From assembly GCA_024276395.1 (NCBI GenBank), contig JAJRXH010000326.1, forward strand, positions 1 to 5,715: a DNA stretch of 5,715 bases. The letters run 5' to 3'. Both the position numbers and the translations under genes were made by a program. Of the stretch, positions 5,593-5,715 are shown piece after piece (positions within the stretch are counted from its first letter, which is position 1; every line of letters starts with the position of its first letter). Under the pieces are notes generated by a model. It was not told the origin of the DNA. It did not search any database and saw nothing but the letters and a program-made list of their open reading frames with translations. This stretch comes from an archaeon (GTDB taxonomy: Archaea > Asgardarchaeota > Heimdallarchaeia > Hodarchaeales > S146-22).

Positions 5593-5715
5593 GATGTCGG
5601 TAGGTTTATTTTAGGAGAGTTATTCACTTGTCATTGAAGTATTTAGAGACACTGGTTGTTATGTTAAAACCTCCTTTTGAAGGAAAGGAAAACTGAATAA
5701 CTCACATCCCTGTGC

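Noticed and set aside
5669..5678. Strong minus-strand SD-like AAAAGGAGGT near the right edge
   Set aside because: No ATG, GTG or TTG lies at a usable distance downstream; the nearest GTG is about 16 nt away and its frame closes after 11 codons.
5587..5696. Short plus-strand frames starting at ATG 5587 and TTG 5628
   Set aside because: They encode only about 16 and 22 residues, overlap one another, and show no family resemblance; the SD-like GGAGAG before the TTG is not enough to call a gene.

Overview
The window most likely comes from an archaeon, and an Asgard-type lineage is a reasonable guess. It is AT-leaning with standard codon usage. Three points support an archaeon: T-rich tracts right after stop codons instead of classic hairpin terminators; two upstream regions sharing a BRE/TATA-like CGAATTTAAA element; and a Ski2/Mtr4-class helicase end beside an F420/flavin luciferase-family oxidoreductase and a bacterial-type DNA gyrase A. 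None of these is decisive. DSHCT helicases and F420-type oxidoreductases also occur in some bacteria (Actinobacteria, Chloroflexota), so the assignment is an inference.

Layout, left to right. (1) Bases 1-380, plus strand: the C-terminal end of a DSHCT-domain DExH helicase, entering from the left edge. (2) Bases 381-680: a gene-free convergent spacer with a T-rich terminator region for each strand, a perfect 19-bp tandem duplication and a 16-bp palindrome inside a larger hairpin. (3) Bases 681-1424, minus strand: a 247-residue protein I do not recognise. (4) Bases 1530-4265, minus strand: gyrA, 911 residues, complete, with a near-canonical GyrA box and an unusual Arg-rich insert. (5) Bases 4266-4477: a spacer holding the gyrA ribosome binding site and a candidate promoter. 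(6) Bases 4478-5422, minus strand: a luciferase-like F420/flavin oxidoreductase of 314 residues. (7) Bases 5423-5715: an upstream region with an SD, a candidate TATA box, a perfect palindrome, a 16-bp tandem duplication and an inverted repeat, but no gene I can support.

The three minus-strand genes run in one direction. gyrA and the unknown gene are 105 nt apart with no terminator or clear promoter between them, so they are probably co-transcribed, with transcription ending at the T-tract at 668-680. The oxidoreductase is separated from gyrA by 212 nt with a candidate gyrA promoter in between, and no functional link is evident. No gyrB is in the window. The points most worth a second look are the non-canonical gyrase (basic insert, Gln at the quinolone-anchoring Ser position, Gly after the catalytic motif), the unknown gene behind it, and the patterned DNA upstream of the oxidoreductase. 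I see no clear new multi-gene system.
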